40,792 nt of DNA from positions 1 through 40,792 of the forward strand of contig JBGUUT010000045.1 of NCBI GenBank assembly GCA_045133795.1, written 5' to 3'. This document shows positions 17,604 to 25,673 of the stretch, piece by piece. Each line of letters begins with the position of its first letter. Position 1 is the first letter of the stretch. The notes under the pieces were generated by a model, which had not been told where the DNA came from, ran no database searches, and saw only the letters and a program-made list of their open reading frames with translations. This DNA is from RGIG8597 sp045133795 (GTDB lineage: Bacteria; Spirochaetota; GWE2-31-10). A program made the translations under genes and the position numbers.

Positions 17604-19502
17604 TTATTCTTCAAAAGACAGCGAAAATTCTTGCTGTTCCTTTGTTTTTTCATCCACCAAAACCAACTTTCGTGCAGTCGGATATTTGACAACAAAATCA
17701 AATATTACATCAAAGTTTTCCGATTCGCTGTCTTTTATTAAAATATGATTTTTTCGAACTTCATACAAATATGATTTTTGATTTCCGTCCGCATAATTAA
17801 CAATTATTGTATTATCAAACTCAAAATTTAATGTTTTTTTAGGATTAGTCCAAACTCCGACAACTTTCCCCTGATTTTCGGATAACGGTTGCGGAAGTTG
17901 GTTTTCGTAAAAACGTTGTTTTTCCGGAATTACGGTAATCAACTCGCCGTTTGCATCAAGAACTTCTTGGGCTTCCGGATTTTTCTCACTTTCTATTAAT
18001 AAACGTTTTCCGTTGTTATAAATTTCAAATTTGTACGTTTCTTGATAACTGTTTACATCTTCCAATATTAATTTATTACCTTCAATTCGATAAAAACCTC
18101 GTGTATAAGGTTGCAATAACGCCATAAAATCATCGACAGAATATTTTTTACGCAAATACATTCCGCCAGTTTTTAAGAATATCTCATCTTTCATACCTAA
18201 TGTTTCATCAACATATTCCCATTTTCCGACAATCGACGGTTTTTCTATAAACCACGTACTTAATGCCGGAATATAAGTAATCAAAACTAATGCAACCAAC
18301 AACAACCCGATAAACTTTACGGAAGCTCCGTAGAGTTTGACTACCGGCTTTTTAAAACGCATTGATGAAATAAACAAATTCATCCCCACCGGCGGTGTCA
18401 AATATCCAATCTCCAAGTTTGCCAAGAATATTATTCCGAGATGTATCAAATCCACATTGTATTGATATGCTATCGGAGCTATCAACGGCACAATTATCAT
18501 TATCGCCGTAAAAATATCCATAATACAACCGACAATCAGCAAAAACACATTTAGCAATATCAAAAATACATATTTACTGCTGATAAACTGCTGCATAAAC
18601 TCAAACATTTTTTGCGGAACTTCATTGTAAATAATATAGTTACTTCCGGCAAAGGAAATGCTCATAATCAAAAGAATGGAACCAATGATTACCATACTGC
18701 GTTTAATAACTTCCGGCATTTCGCTCCATTTAATTTCTTTCTGTATCAATACTTCTACAATAAAAACATAAGCTACCGTAAAAGGTGCAGCATCCGACAA
18801 TGCCATATTTCCGGTATAAACACCGGCAACCAACAAAATCGGCAAAGGAATTTCCCATTTTAAATCCCATGCAGATTTCAAAAGTTCTTTTAAGTCAAAT
18901 TTTGTTCGTTCTACACCGTCCGAAATACCGACAAACATTGCATATAAACTTAAAATAAGTATCAATACAATTCCCGGAACGATTCCGGCAACAAACATTT
19001 GGTCAATATTTGCAGATGATGTTACTCCATACAAAATCAACGGTAAACTCGGCGGAAACAAAAGTCCCAAACTGCCGGATGTCGTTACCAATCCCAAAGA
19101 AAAACGTTCATTATATTTTTCCTTGAGCAAAGCCGGATACAAAAATCCGCCCAAAGCAATAATGGTAACTCCTGACGCTCCGGTAAAAACTGTAAAAAAC
19201 GCACAAACTATCAGTGTAACAATAGCCAAGCCGCCCGGCAACCAACCGACCAAATTCTTAACAAAACGAATTAACCTTTGCGAAAAAGTCCCACTGGCAA
19301 GCATGTATCCGGCGAAAGTAAATAGCGGAATACTTGCTAATAAAGGCATTGAAACAAATTGAGATGAAATTTCTTGTGCAACGGTAAGCAAACTTCCGCC
19401 GCTGAAATGAAAGTTAAATATTGAAAACAGCCCCAAAACCGCAAATAAAGGTGCTCCGGCTATTGCAATAATAATAATCAAAATATTTAACAGAAGGCTC
19501 AT
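17604..19502 (-). CDS. TRAP transporter large permease DctM with a C-terminal soluble extension
   Basis: DctM is the ion-coupled transport subunit of TRAP uptake systems. Residues 1-420 form the usual multi-helix permease, with typical segments such as IPLFTFAGYMLASG, GASGVTIIALGGFLYPAL, LLFPPSLPLILYGV and NLEIGYLTPPVGMNLFISSM. The normal protein ends near 425-430 residues; this one has 632. The extra 211 residues contain two similar beta-rich units, each opening with G-x-W: IVGKWEYV (about 424) and VVGVWTNP (about 548). They resemble lipocalin-like small barrels in pattern. The start overlaps the dctQ stop by four bases (ATGA), so the two are translationally coupled. The extension is not a frameshift artefact, since the frame is continuous. 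Confidence 0.93.
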   Translation of the reverse strand: MSLLLNILIIIIAIAGAPLFAVLGLFSIFNFHFSGGSLLTVAQEISSQFVSMPLLASIPLFTFAGYMLASGTFSQRLIRFVKNLVGWLPGGLAIVTLIVCAFFTVFTGASGVTIIALGGFLYPALLKEKYNERFSLGLVTTSGSLGLLFPPSLPLILYGVTSSANIDQMFVAGIVPGIVLILILSLYAMFVGISDGVERTKFDLKELLKSAWDLKWEIPLPILLVAGVYTGNMALSDAAPFTVAYVFIVEVLIQKEIKWSEMPEVIKRSMVIIGSILLIMSISFAGSNYIIYNEVPQKMFEFMQQFISSKYVFLILLNVFLLIVGCIMDIFTAIMIIVPLIAPIAYQYNVDLIHLGIIFLANLEIGYLTPPVGMNLFISSMRFKKPVVKLYGASVKFIGLLLVALVLITYIPALSTWFIEKPSIVGKWEYVDETLGMKDEIFLKTGGMYLRKKYSVDDFMALLQPYTRGFYRIEGNKLILEDVNSYQETYKFEIYNNGKRLLIESEKNPEAQEVLDANGELITVIPEKQRFYENQLPQPLSENQGKVVGVWTNPKKTLNFEFDNTIIVNYADGNQKSYLYEVRKNHILIKDSESENFDVIFDFVVKYPTARKLVLVDEKTKEQQEFSLSFEE

Positions 19503-20431
19503 TTTGCGTCCTCCTCTACGACAACTTCTTCGATTTCAGGATAAATATCACGCAAATATTCACCAAAAGGTACTACAAGCGACAACCAACCGAAAAAGAA
19601 ACTTAATGTCGGTAAAATATACATTGCATTCAACTTAGCATCCGTAATATCAAATAATTCTCTCGTAACTTTTGCCTGATAATTCATGTCTATTATCTCA
19701 ATCATTTGAAAAACAAACAACGCAAGAATCACCAAACCGCAAATCATACTGATTGCATGTGTTAATTTGGAAGATTTCTTAATAAATTGCATTACTGCAA
19801 AAATCACCGTTAATAACAAAGAAGAAACACTCAAAATTAAACACAGAACATTTCCTTTGTTAAGGTAAAAAACAGCAGTTGCAATCATAAAAATTGCATT
19901 AAACACAACAAATATATTTTTGAATAATGATGAATCCGGCTTTTTTCTTGCAAGCACCGTCACACTGTGAAAATCTGCACACATCATATTTATCATGCGT
20001 ACAGCCATCACCAAAAATCCCCACGGAATTACAGCCAAAAACAAAGTATGAATCAAAGCGTCGTTTCCCTGTGTGGAAACTTTTGACAAGTATTCAATTA
20101 CCGTCAAATAAACCACAAAAAGTACCATGAAAAGTGACGACGCCAAACTTCCGAACAAAGAAATAAAACCATAAACAAGTTTTTTTCGAATACCTTTTAC
20201 AAAACGTCCGATTATATCGATTTTGATATGAGAAGCTTCATAAGTCACCACTCCGGCCGCAATAAAAGCTGTCCAAACTACAAGAATATTGATACACGGA
20301 TCAATCCACAGCGGAACTCTCGCAAAACGACGTAATAAAATCTGTCCTATTGAAAAAAAACTTATACTTAAAACCAGAAGTGCCAAAAAATACTTCTCGA
20401 TACGTCTAATCCATTCGACTACTTTTTTCAT
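19499..20431 (-). CDS. TRAP transporter small permease DctQ, enlarged
   Basis: DctQ is the four-helix partner of DctM. Residues 1-165 fit this domain, including the typical VWTAFIAAGVVTYEASHIKIDI segment near 50-70 (shown here as VWTAFIAAGVV and SHIKIDI). The protein continues to 310 residues, while the family is usually 160-200. The second half adds further hydrophobic helices (about 173-200, 205-220, 226-246, 275-293) and an acidic tail EIEEVVVEEDAK. GAGG lies five bases before the ATG. It starts 11 bases after dctP and overlaps dctM by four bases. Role of the added helices unknown. Confidence 0.87.
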   Translation of the reverse strand: MKKVVEWIRRIEKYFLALLVLSISFFSIGQILLRRFARVPLWIDPCINILVVWTAFIAAGVVTYEASHIKIDIIGRFVKGIRKKLVYGFISLFGSLASSLFMVLFVVYLTVIEYLSKVSTQGNDALIHTLFLAVIPWGFLVMAVRMINMMCADFHSVTVLARKKPDSSLFKNIFVVFNAIFMIATAVFYLNKGNVLCLILSVSSLLLTVIFAVMQFIKKSSKLTHAISMICGLVILALFVFQMIEIIDMNYQAKVTRELFDITDAKLNAMYILPTLSFFFGWLSLVVPFGEYLRDIYPEIEEVVVEEDAK

Positions 20432-20442
20432 TTATCCTCTTT

Positions 20443-21456
20443 TTATTTTTTATTCTTTCTGTAATCCGTCATCAACGTTTTAATTTCTTGATACAATTCA
20501 TTTGAGAAACCATATTTTTCTATCAAATATTCGCTTGTCTTTTCTCCGATTTCATAAAAAGCTTTTGCCTGGTCTTGAGGAACTTCTATAAATTTTATAC
20601 CGCTCTTTTTCAATACTTCTTGTGCTGCCGCATTATCACGACGTACATTGTATTTTAGAGCATCAATTTTTTCTCTGAATAATTTTTCCATCACATCTTG
20701 ATATTCTTTAGGCATTGACTCAAACATTTTTACGTCTACCATTACGGAACCAACCATAAAAGTAATAATAAAATCTGTAGCATATGACACGCTAGGAGCC
20801 CATTGCATTGCAAGAAGTGCATAAGGCGGAGAGAAAACTGTATCGATTTGACCTGTTTTCAAACTTGTTAAAATATCAGAAATCTGTACCGGAATCGGAG
20901 TAGTTTTAAGCTCTTTTAAAAGTACTTCTGAAATTATATCACCCGGTAAAATATAAGGTTTTGAAGTTTGTAATGTAGGAATCGTATTTACCTGTTTTTT
21001 AGAATAAATATAAATCGGTCCGGTTTCTGTCCAGCACAAAAACTTATATCCGCGTTTTTTAAATTCATCTTCAAAAAACTTACCTTTTTTTTCAACCAAA
21101 TAATCGTATTCTTCCTGATTACGCAATGTAAGAGGAAATCCTACGATTCCGAAATCTTTATAAATCGTCTGCATTCCTGTGTTAGAAAATGTAGCACCTT
21201 GAATCTGACCGATTTTCATTTTATCGATTATCGCATCTTGGTTTCCCATAATTCCGCCGGCATAAACACGTAATCCCACTTCGCCGTTTGTTTTTGCCAT
21301 AAGCTCACGATTTACTTCCATTAATGTTTTATGCCACAAAGAACCGCCCGGAACCTCACTGGCAATTTTGTACAAATATTTAGGTTCTTTTTTTTGCTGT
21401 CCAAACATCGTCAATGCAATAAAACAAAAAAACACTGCTGTAATTATTCTTTTCAC
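20443..21456 (-). CDS. TRAP transporter periplasmic binding protein (DctP/TatP type)
   Basis: The extracytoplasmic solute receptor that hands substrate to DctQM. The 337-residue product has a signal peptide (1-19, cleavage near FGQ). Family features follow: YKIASEVPGGSLWHKTLMEV, VYAGGIMGNQDAIIDKMKIG and GFPLTLRNQEEYDYLVE. The region that normally reads like K-I-R-V-P, with the arginine that binds substrate carboxylates, here reads SKPYILPGD, so that Arg appears absent. In T. pallidum the counterpart is Tp0957, which binds the TatT lipoprotein. The start is a GTG with AAAGGAG seven bases upstream; a nearer ATG is out of frame. It lies 34 bases after tatT. Confidence 0.92.
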   Translation of the reverse strand: MKRIITAVFFCFIALTMFGQQKKEPKYLYKIASEVPGGSLWHKTLMEVNRELMAKTNGEVGLRVYAGGIMGNQDAIIDKMKIGQIQGATFSNTGMQTIYKDFGIVGFPLTLRNQEEYDYLVEKKGKFFEDEFKKRGYKFLCWTETGPIYIYSKKQVNTIPTLQTSKPYILPGDIISEVLLKELKTTPIPVQISDILTSLKTGQIDTVFSPPYALLAMQWAPSVSYATDFIITFMVGSVMVDVKMFESMPKEYQDVMEKLFREKIDALKYNVRRDNAAAQEVLKKSGIKFIEVPQDQAKAFYEIGEKTSEYLIEKYGFSNELYQEIKTLMTDYRKNKK

Positions 21457-21490
21457 AACATTACTCCTTTAAACAATTATAATTTATATT

Positions 21491-22360
21491 TTAGAAAAAA
21501 ACTTCATCAATTTGTTCTAGATAAGACTTAGCCTGTTCCTGAGCCATACTGTTCATAATTCGTCCCGTAGGATGACTTTCTAAGTCAAAATTAACAACTT
21601 CATTCATCAATTTTTCGTAATTTTCACGGTCATACAAAGGCTTATAATAAAATTCAGCATAAAGAACTTTGTACAACAAATTCTTTCCGCCGGAAATTTC
21701 TATAGCTTTATCAAGCTCTTCTTTTCCCTTTTCAAAACTTCCGCCGTAAGCTTCCGGATATACACAGTTATAAACACCGAATATCAAGTGCGGCATTCCG
21801 TCCATAAAAGTATCATCTAAATCATAAATACGTTGTGCCAATTCAATTATACGAGGCAAAATCAAAAATAATGACGGGTCACTCAAACCACCGGAAACTG
21901 CATTGGAAATATTTCCGTAAAATCCCCAAAATACATAAGAAATATCTTTTTTCTTCACAGACGCAACAAATTTTGAATAAGCGATATTTTTCGCCTCATT
22001 ATCTTCATTACTTATTTGTTCATATTTTACATACGCCGGATAAGTCGCAAGAAGTGCATTTCCCCATTTTTCAACTTTTTCTTGGAAAAGTTTCTTTCGC
22101 CCTTCATCTTTTACAAAGGAAGAATACGAGGAAAAAGTTTGAATCCCTGCCATCAAGAAATCTCTGTTTTCAGGATTATTAAAAATCAAACTTTCAACTA
22201 TCAACAAATAAGCCGGAGCTCCGTCTTCAATAAGACGCATATCATTTTGCTGCATTACTCCGCCGATTAACGATTCCGTCACACCTTTTACCATTGTAGA
22301 ACATGACAATGACATCATTGCGATTAATGTGACAATAAACATCTTTACTATTTTTGACAT
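21491..22360 (-). CDS. tatT: TatT-like lipoprotein, TRAP-associated TPR protein
   Basis: A 289-residue lipoprotein with a signal peptide ending in SLSC (Cys20), a relaxed lipobox as is common in spirochaetes. The mature part is almost entirely helical (APAYLLIVESLIFNNPENRD, DLDDTFMDGMPHLIFGVYNC, LDKAIEISGGKNLLYKVLYA). This is the layout of TatT, the tetratricopeptide-like lipoprotein that trimerises and binds the TRAP receptor in T. pallidum (Tp0956 with Tp0957). Position as first gene before dctP-dctQ-dctM matches that arrangement. AAAGGAG precedes the ATG, and a good sigma-70-type promoter lies 54 bases upstream. It probably guides ligand to the receptor or presents it at the membrane; ligand unknown. 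Confidence 0.87.
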   Translation of the reverse strand: MSKIVKMFIVTLIAMMSLSCSTMVKGVTESLIGGVMQQNDMRLIEDGAPAYLLIVESLIFNNPENRDFLMAGIQTFSSYSSFVKDEGRKKLFQEKVEKWGNALLATYPAYVKYEQISNEDNEAKNIAYSKFVASVKKKDISYVFWGFYGNISNAVSGGLSDPSLFLILPRIIELAQRIYDLDDTFMDGMPHLIFGVYNCVYPEAYGGSFEKGKEELDKAIEISGGKNLLYKVLYAEFYYKPLYDRENYEKLMNEVVNFDLESHPTGRIMNSMAQEQAKSYLEQIDEVFF

Positions 22361-22406
22361 TTTACATCTCCTTTATCAATAATCTCTTTATGGAAATCAC
22401 AAAATG

Positions 22407-22416
22407 AGTCATGACT
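22407..22416. promoter_or_regulatory. Palindrome overlapping the tatT -10 box
   Basis: AGTCATGACT is a perfect 10-base palindrome. Its last three bases (22414-22416) overlap the -10 hexamer of the tatT promoter, with the rest at the expected transcription start. That is a typical place for a repressor operator, but one short palindrome can arise by chance. Confidence 0.35.
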
Positions 22417-22442
22417 ATAATTATTTTATTTTCTATTTTCAA
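22414..22442 (-). promoter_or_regulatory. Sigma-70-type promoter of the tatT-TRAP-kinase operon
   Basis: On the minus strand TTGAAA (22437-22442) is followed after exactly 17 bases by TATAGT (22414-22419); each box has five of six consensus bases. The predicted start is about 45 bases before the tatT ATG. This is the best promoter match in the window. Confidence 0.6.
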
Positions 22443-22577
22443 GCCCTTATATCAAATAAAAGAAAATTTTAATTACATATTTTCCATAACAACAAATGTA
22501 TTCTCTATTACAGTCAAAAAAACATAAACAAAATCAAAAATTATTTTATGATGAAATAAGAAAATAAGGAGTTTCCT

Positions 22578-22910
22578 ATGGCAGATTTTTTTTCAAATAT
22601 CATAAAGAAATTATTTCCCAAAAAAATATTTATTATACGCATGATTACCGAACACGACGAATCAAATAAAACAGAAACATACTTTACGGGAACAGATACA
22701 AAACCGGACATCAACAGTGCAAGAACATTTAAATCCATGAAATTCTTACAAGCTCACGACACGCTCTTTGATTCTATTTTTGAAATACATCACGACTTCG
22801 GTTTAAGAACAATACAAATTTGTTATTTAACCAACGGCGAGAATCCGCAATCAATAGCTTCTATTCTCTGGAATGTTTGTGAAGCTCCCGACGGGAAAGA
22901 AAAGTTATAA
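22578..22910 (+). CDS. Hypothetical protein, 110 residues
   Basis: I do not recognise this protein. The ATG has GGAG six bases upstream, which supports a real gene. The first 20 residues form a short basic amphipathic stretch (FSNIIKKLFPKKIFIIR) that is not a convincing signal peptide. The rest is mixed alpha/beta with no Cys cluster or nucleotide-binding motif; ARTFKSMKFLQAHDTLFDSI and GLRTIQICYLTNGENP look like a compact globular domain. It is transcribed divergently from tatT and is isolated from the following minus-strand genes by 213 bases of non-coding DNA. Confidence 0.7.
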   Translation: MADFFSNIIKKLFPKKIFIIRMITEHDESNKTETYFTGTDTKPDINSARTFKSMKFLQAHDTLFDSIFEIHHDFGLRTIQICYLTNGENPQSIASILWNVCEAPDGKEKL

Positions 22911-23123
22911 AGCTATATTAAGGAAAACTTTAATACAGTTTTTTTATCGGGGACAGACCTTACAGAAAACTTTCTAGCTACAAATATTCCTTTGTGTAAG
23001 AAAAGAAGTAAGCTTTTTACTTCAAAGTTTTATAAATTCTCTTTGGTTCAAAATTTTATTTACCGACAAGTCGGCGTTTGGAAATCGTTTTGGGTTCAAA
23101 ACTTTATAAAACCATCTTGGTTT
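22911..23123. repeat. Non-coding gap with three related AT-rich motifs and a small palindrome
   Basis: No gene is visible. Three related 16-18 base motifs occur: TTCAAAGTTTTATAAATT (23021), TTCAAAATTTTATTTACC (23047) and TTCAAAACTTTATAAAAC (23095). The last two are each preceded by TTTGG or TTTGGG. Between them lies ACCGACAAGTCGG, a tight palindrome at 23062-23074. A GGGGACAGACC sequence at 22949-22959 resembles cores of REP-like elements seen in other bacteria, but only one copy is present. This could be the remnant of a small mobile or REP-like element. Confidence 0.35.
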
Positions 23124-23435
23124 TTATTTTTTCTTCGGTAACGGCAATTCATCATACATTGCATTAAACAATCCAGTCAAAAACTCTTTGCTGTCAACAT
23201 TATCTACCGACAGCATTTCTTTTGCTCCTTTGTAAGGCAATTCGTAAGTCGCATTCGGCATAAATGAAACCGCAGATTTAACAGGTTTTACAAGTAATCT
23301 ATCGTCATATATACCGCCTACGATTTTACCACGATAATATATTATATATTCGCCCATCATTGCTCTGTATGTGATTTCTTCCAGTTCGGATAATTGGTCT
23401 AATATAAAATCTAAATATTCTTTGCTTGAAGCCAT
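23124..23435 (-). CDS. TfoX N-terminal domain protein
   Basis: A 103-residue cytoplasmic protein matching the TfoX N-terminal domain: EITYRAMMGEYIIYYRGKIV, GGIYDDRLLVKP and the LPYKGAKEML segment follow the family order (R-x-M-F/M-G-x-Y, G-x-I-x-D-D-x-L-x-x-K). TfoX proteins regulate competence in gamma-proteobacteria, but stand-alone N-domains are widespread in other bacteria with no known role, and competence should not be inferred. The start at 23435 has only a weak AGG upstream. It lies 26 bases after the radical SAM gene, so the two are likely co-transcribed. Confidence 0.85.
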   Translation of the reverse strand: MASSKEYLDFILDQLSELEEITYRAMMGEYIIYYRGKIVGGIYDDRLLVKPVKSAVSFMPNATYELPYKGAKEMLSVDNVDSKEFLTGLFNAMYDELPLPKKK

Positions 23436-23461
23436 ATATTCTGCTACCTGTTTTTTGCCAT

Positions 23462-24388
23462 TTATTGTTCAATGTTTTTTTTCAACTGATAAAAACTTAC
23501 TCCGTCTTTTTCACACATTTCAATCTTTCCGCTTAATGTCAGATTTGATATTGCATTATCGCAAGATTTGAATTTATTCCTTATATCTTCAATCGGCGTT
23601 GCTCCGTTATTTAACATTTTCATAATTTCCGATTCCGTCGTTTTGCAATCCTGCGGTATTCGTGAAATTATTTCGGTAAATACTCCACTGTCATCAAAAT
23701 ACTCTTTCAATTCTTCCAGTCGCTTTCTTGTCGCAATCGCCACATTATTTCCCGGCGACGGTCTGTCCAACGAATTCAACTGTAATCTGTCCGGATTAAT
23801 TTTAATTACCGCCTCTTTCATCAATTTTAATTCATCCGCCGTATCATTTACCCCCGGAACAACAAAAAATTCCAGCCACATTTGCCCTTTATATTCACGA
23901 CGAAATTCACACAAGCCGTCTATAATCTTTTTATTATCCAAAGAAGCTTCCGGTTTATTTACCTTATTAAATGTTGCTTGCGAAACAGCATCCAATGACG
24001 GCATTACAAGGTCGGCAAACATAGCGTCACGTCTTACATCTTCACGATAAAACAAAGTTCCGTTCGTAATTAATGCAAGTTTATAATTACCGAATTCTTC
24101 TTTAATACGTCGAGAAACATCACCCAAAGCGGCATACAATGTCGGCTCTCCCGCTCCGGAATAAGTTATAAAATCAATATCAGGATTTTCATTAATATAG
24201 CAACGCAACTCTTCAATTACCTCTTCTGTCGGAAAGAAATCTTGACGTTCCGTCGTAAGGCTCAAAGTTCTGCCCGCCTCGCAATACACGCAATCAAGTG
24301 AACAAATCTTTCCCGGAATAAGATTTACGCCGAGTGATCTTCCCAATCTGCGTGATATTATCGTTCCCATAATATGGTGATATTTCAT
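23462..24388 (-). CDS. Radical SAM protein (COG0731-like)
   Basis: A 308-residue radical SAM enzyme. The [4Fe-4S] motif C-x3-C-x2-C is at Cys29, Cys33 and Cys36 (ICSLDCVYCEAGR), preceded by RRLGRSLGVNLIPGK. FITYSGAGEPTLY supplies the glycine-rich SAM-binding segment, and LALITNGTLFYRED and VVPGVNDTADELKLM continue the barrel. This layout resembles the small Fe-S oxidoreductases of COG0731, related to the wyosine enzyme TYW1. The last 60 residues (GATPIEDIRNKFKSCDNAIS and following) look like a small winged-helix-type module. Reaction and substrate are unknown. AGGAG lies six bases before the ATG. Confidence 0.88.
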   Translation of the reverse strand: MKYHHIMGTIISRRLGRSLGVNLIPGKICSLDCVYCEAGRTLSLTTERQDFFPTEEVIEELRCYINENPDIDFITYSGAGEPTLYAALGDVSRRIKEEFGNYKLALITNGTLFYREDVRRDAMFADLVMPSLDAVSQATFNKVNKPEASLDNKKIIDGLCEFRREYKGQMWLEFFVVPGVNDTADELKLMKEAVIKINPDRLQLNSLDRPSPGNNVAIATRKRLEELKEYFDDSGVFTEIISRIPQDCKTTESEIMKMLNNGATPIEDIRNKFKSCDNAISNLTLSGKIEMCEKDGVSFYQLKKNIEQ

Positions 24389-24494
24389 TTTTTGCTCCTA
24401 AAAATTGACATTCTTTTATAAAAATATTTCTACTTTCCTAAAAATATGAGTGGATTATTCTTTATAATACATATTTTCAAAAACGGAGAATATA
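24389..24494. promoter_or_regulatory. Divergent intergenic region, radical SAM and desulfurase genes
   Basis: A perfect TATAAT (24463-24468) on the + strand stands 27 bases before the desulfurase ATG and could be its -10 box, but no good -35 lies 16-18 bases upstream. A TTGACA at 24405-24410 has no matching -10 at proper spacing. On the minus strand TATAAA (24415-24420) may serve the radical SAM gene. These are weak calls. Confidence 0.3.
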
Positions 24495-25673
24495 ATGTTG
24501 TGTCGTTGTAAATATCTCAAACGTCTTAATGATAAAAAAAATGCTGCAATTCCGACAAAACTCGTTTATCTCGATAATTGTGCTACAACGCCGGTAGACC
24601 CGCAAGTCATCGGGGCAATGGAAAAAGCCTGTCGTAAAACTTGGGGAAATCCGTCAAGTATACATTTGGCAGGACTTGAAGCCGCCAAACTTTTGGACCA
24701 ATGCAAAATGGACGTCGGACAATTTTTAGCATGTCCGCCGGAACGAGTTTATTTCAGTGCCGGTGCTACAGACGCATTATTTACCGCCATAAAAGGTTTC
24801 AATCCTCAAAAATATCGTTTTATTTCCACAGTTACGGAACACTCAGCACTTATCTCTCCGTTGCGACATTTGCAAAAGAAAGGCTTCAACGTTGACTTTT
24901 TAAAAGTCGGTTGCGACGGTCAAATTTATTTAGAAGAACTTGAAAAACTGTTAAAAAACGGTCCGGCTGTATTTTTTTATTCTCCGATTAATCATGAAAC
25001 CGGCAGTATACAACCAACAAAAGAAATCTATCAATTAAAGAAAAAGTACGACCTGACAATCGTAATAGACGGAGTGCAAGCCGTAACAAGATTGCCTGCA
25101 GAAAAATGGCGGTCATATTACGATATAATCGCATTGGGGGCACACAAATTCTACGCTCCTAAAGGTACCGGGATTTTAGCAATCAAAAACAAAGACATTC
25201 GGCTACATAGATTCAGACAAGGCAGCCGACAAGAGGGCGGTTTTTTCCCGGGTACACAAAATATGCCCGGAATAACAGCTTGTTCTGCTGCATTAAAATT
25301 ATTATCCGACGATGAACTACGCCGACTCAAAATTTTACACAATGAAGGTTTGGAAATATTGCAACGAGAAGTTTCGCAATTTGTGATAAATACACCGCCC
25401 GAAAGTCAAACGGGGATTTTAAATATCAGCTTGATGGGAAAAAATACAGACTCTATGGAAGAATTGATAATGGCACTTGCCGATGAACAAATCTGTATCA
25501 GTCGCTTTTCTGCATGTAACGGAAAAATAAAAATCCCGTCTCTGATTTTAACAGAAATGGGATTTTCTCCGGAACGCACATTGACATCATTGCGAATCTC
25601 CAGCGGAAGATTCAACAGCAGAGACGATTATTTCCGATTGGCACGATTTCTAAAGGAATGGCAAAAAAGATAA
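24495..25673 (+). CDS. Cysteine desulfurase-like aminotransferase (NifS/IscS class V)
   Basis: A PLP enzyme of the class that takes sulfur from cysteine to a persulfide for Fe-S clusters or thiolation. Key residues of the 392-residue protein are visible: YLDNCATTPVDP near the N-terminus, H116 in VTEHSAL, D192 and Q195 in VIDGVQAV, the PLP lysine K218 in GAHKFYAPKG, and a candidate catalytic C341 in SRFSACNGK. The 22 residues before the domain (three basic patches, two Cys) are an extra. No iscU, sufB or thiI gene is adjacent, so the sulfur acceptor is unclear. GGAG precedes the ATG. Its last 24 bases overlap the end of mntP tail to tail. Confidence 0.88.
   Translation: MLCRCKYLKRLNDKKNAAIPTKLVYLDNCATTPVDPQVIGAMEKACRKTWGNPSSIHLAGLEAAKLLDQCKMDVGQFLACPPERVYFSAGATDALFTAIKGFNPQKYRFISTVTEHSALISPLRHLQKKGFNVDFLKVGCDGQIYLEELEKLLKNGPAVFFYSPINHETGSIQPTKEIYQLKKKYDLTIVIDGVQAVTRLPAEKWRSYYDIIALGAHKFYAPKGTGILAIKNKDIRLHRFRQGSRQEGGFFPGTQNMPGITACSAALKLLSDDELRRLKILHNEGLEILQREVSQFVINTPPESQTGILNISLMGKNTDSMEELIMALADEQICISRFSACNGKIKIPSLILTEMGFSPERTLTSLRISSGRFNSRDDYFRLARFLKEWQKR

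Noticed and set aside
23124..23435. Competence regulator TfoX/Sxy
   Set aside because: Only the N-terminal domain is present, and this domain alone is widespread without a competence role.
24405..24433. TTGACA as -35 of the desulfurase promoter
   Set aside because: No acceptable -10 box lies 16-18 bases downstream (TTCTAC or TCTACT only).
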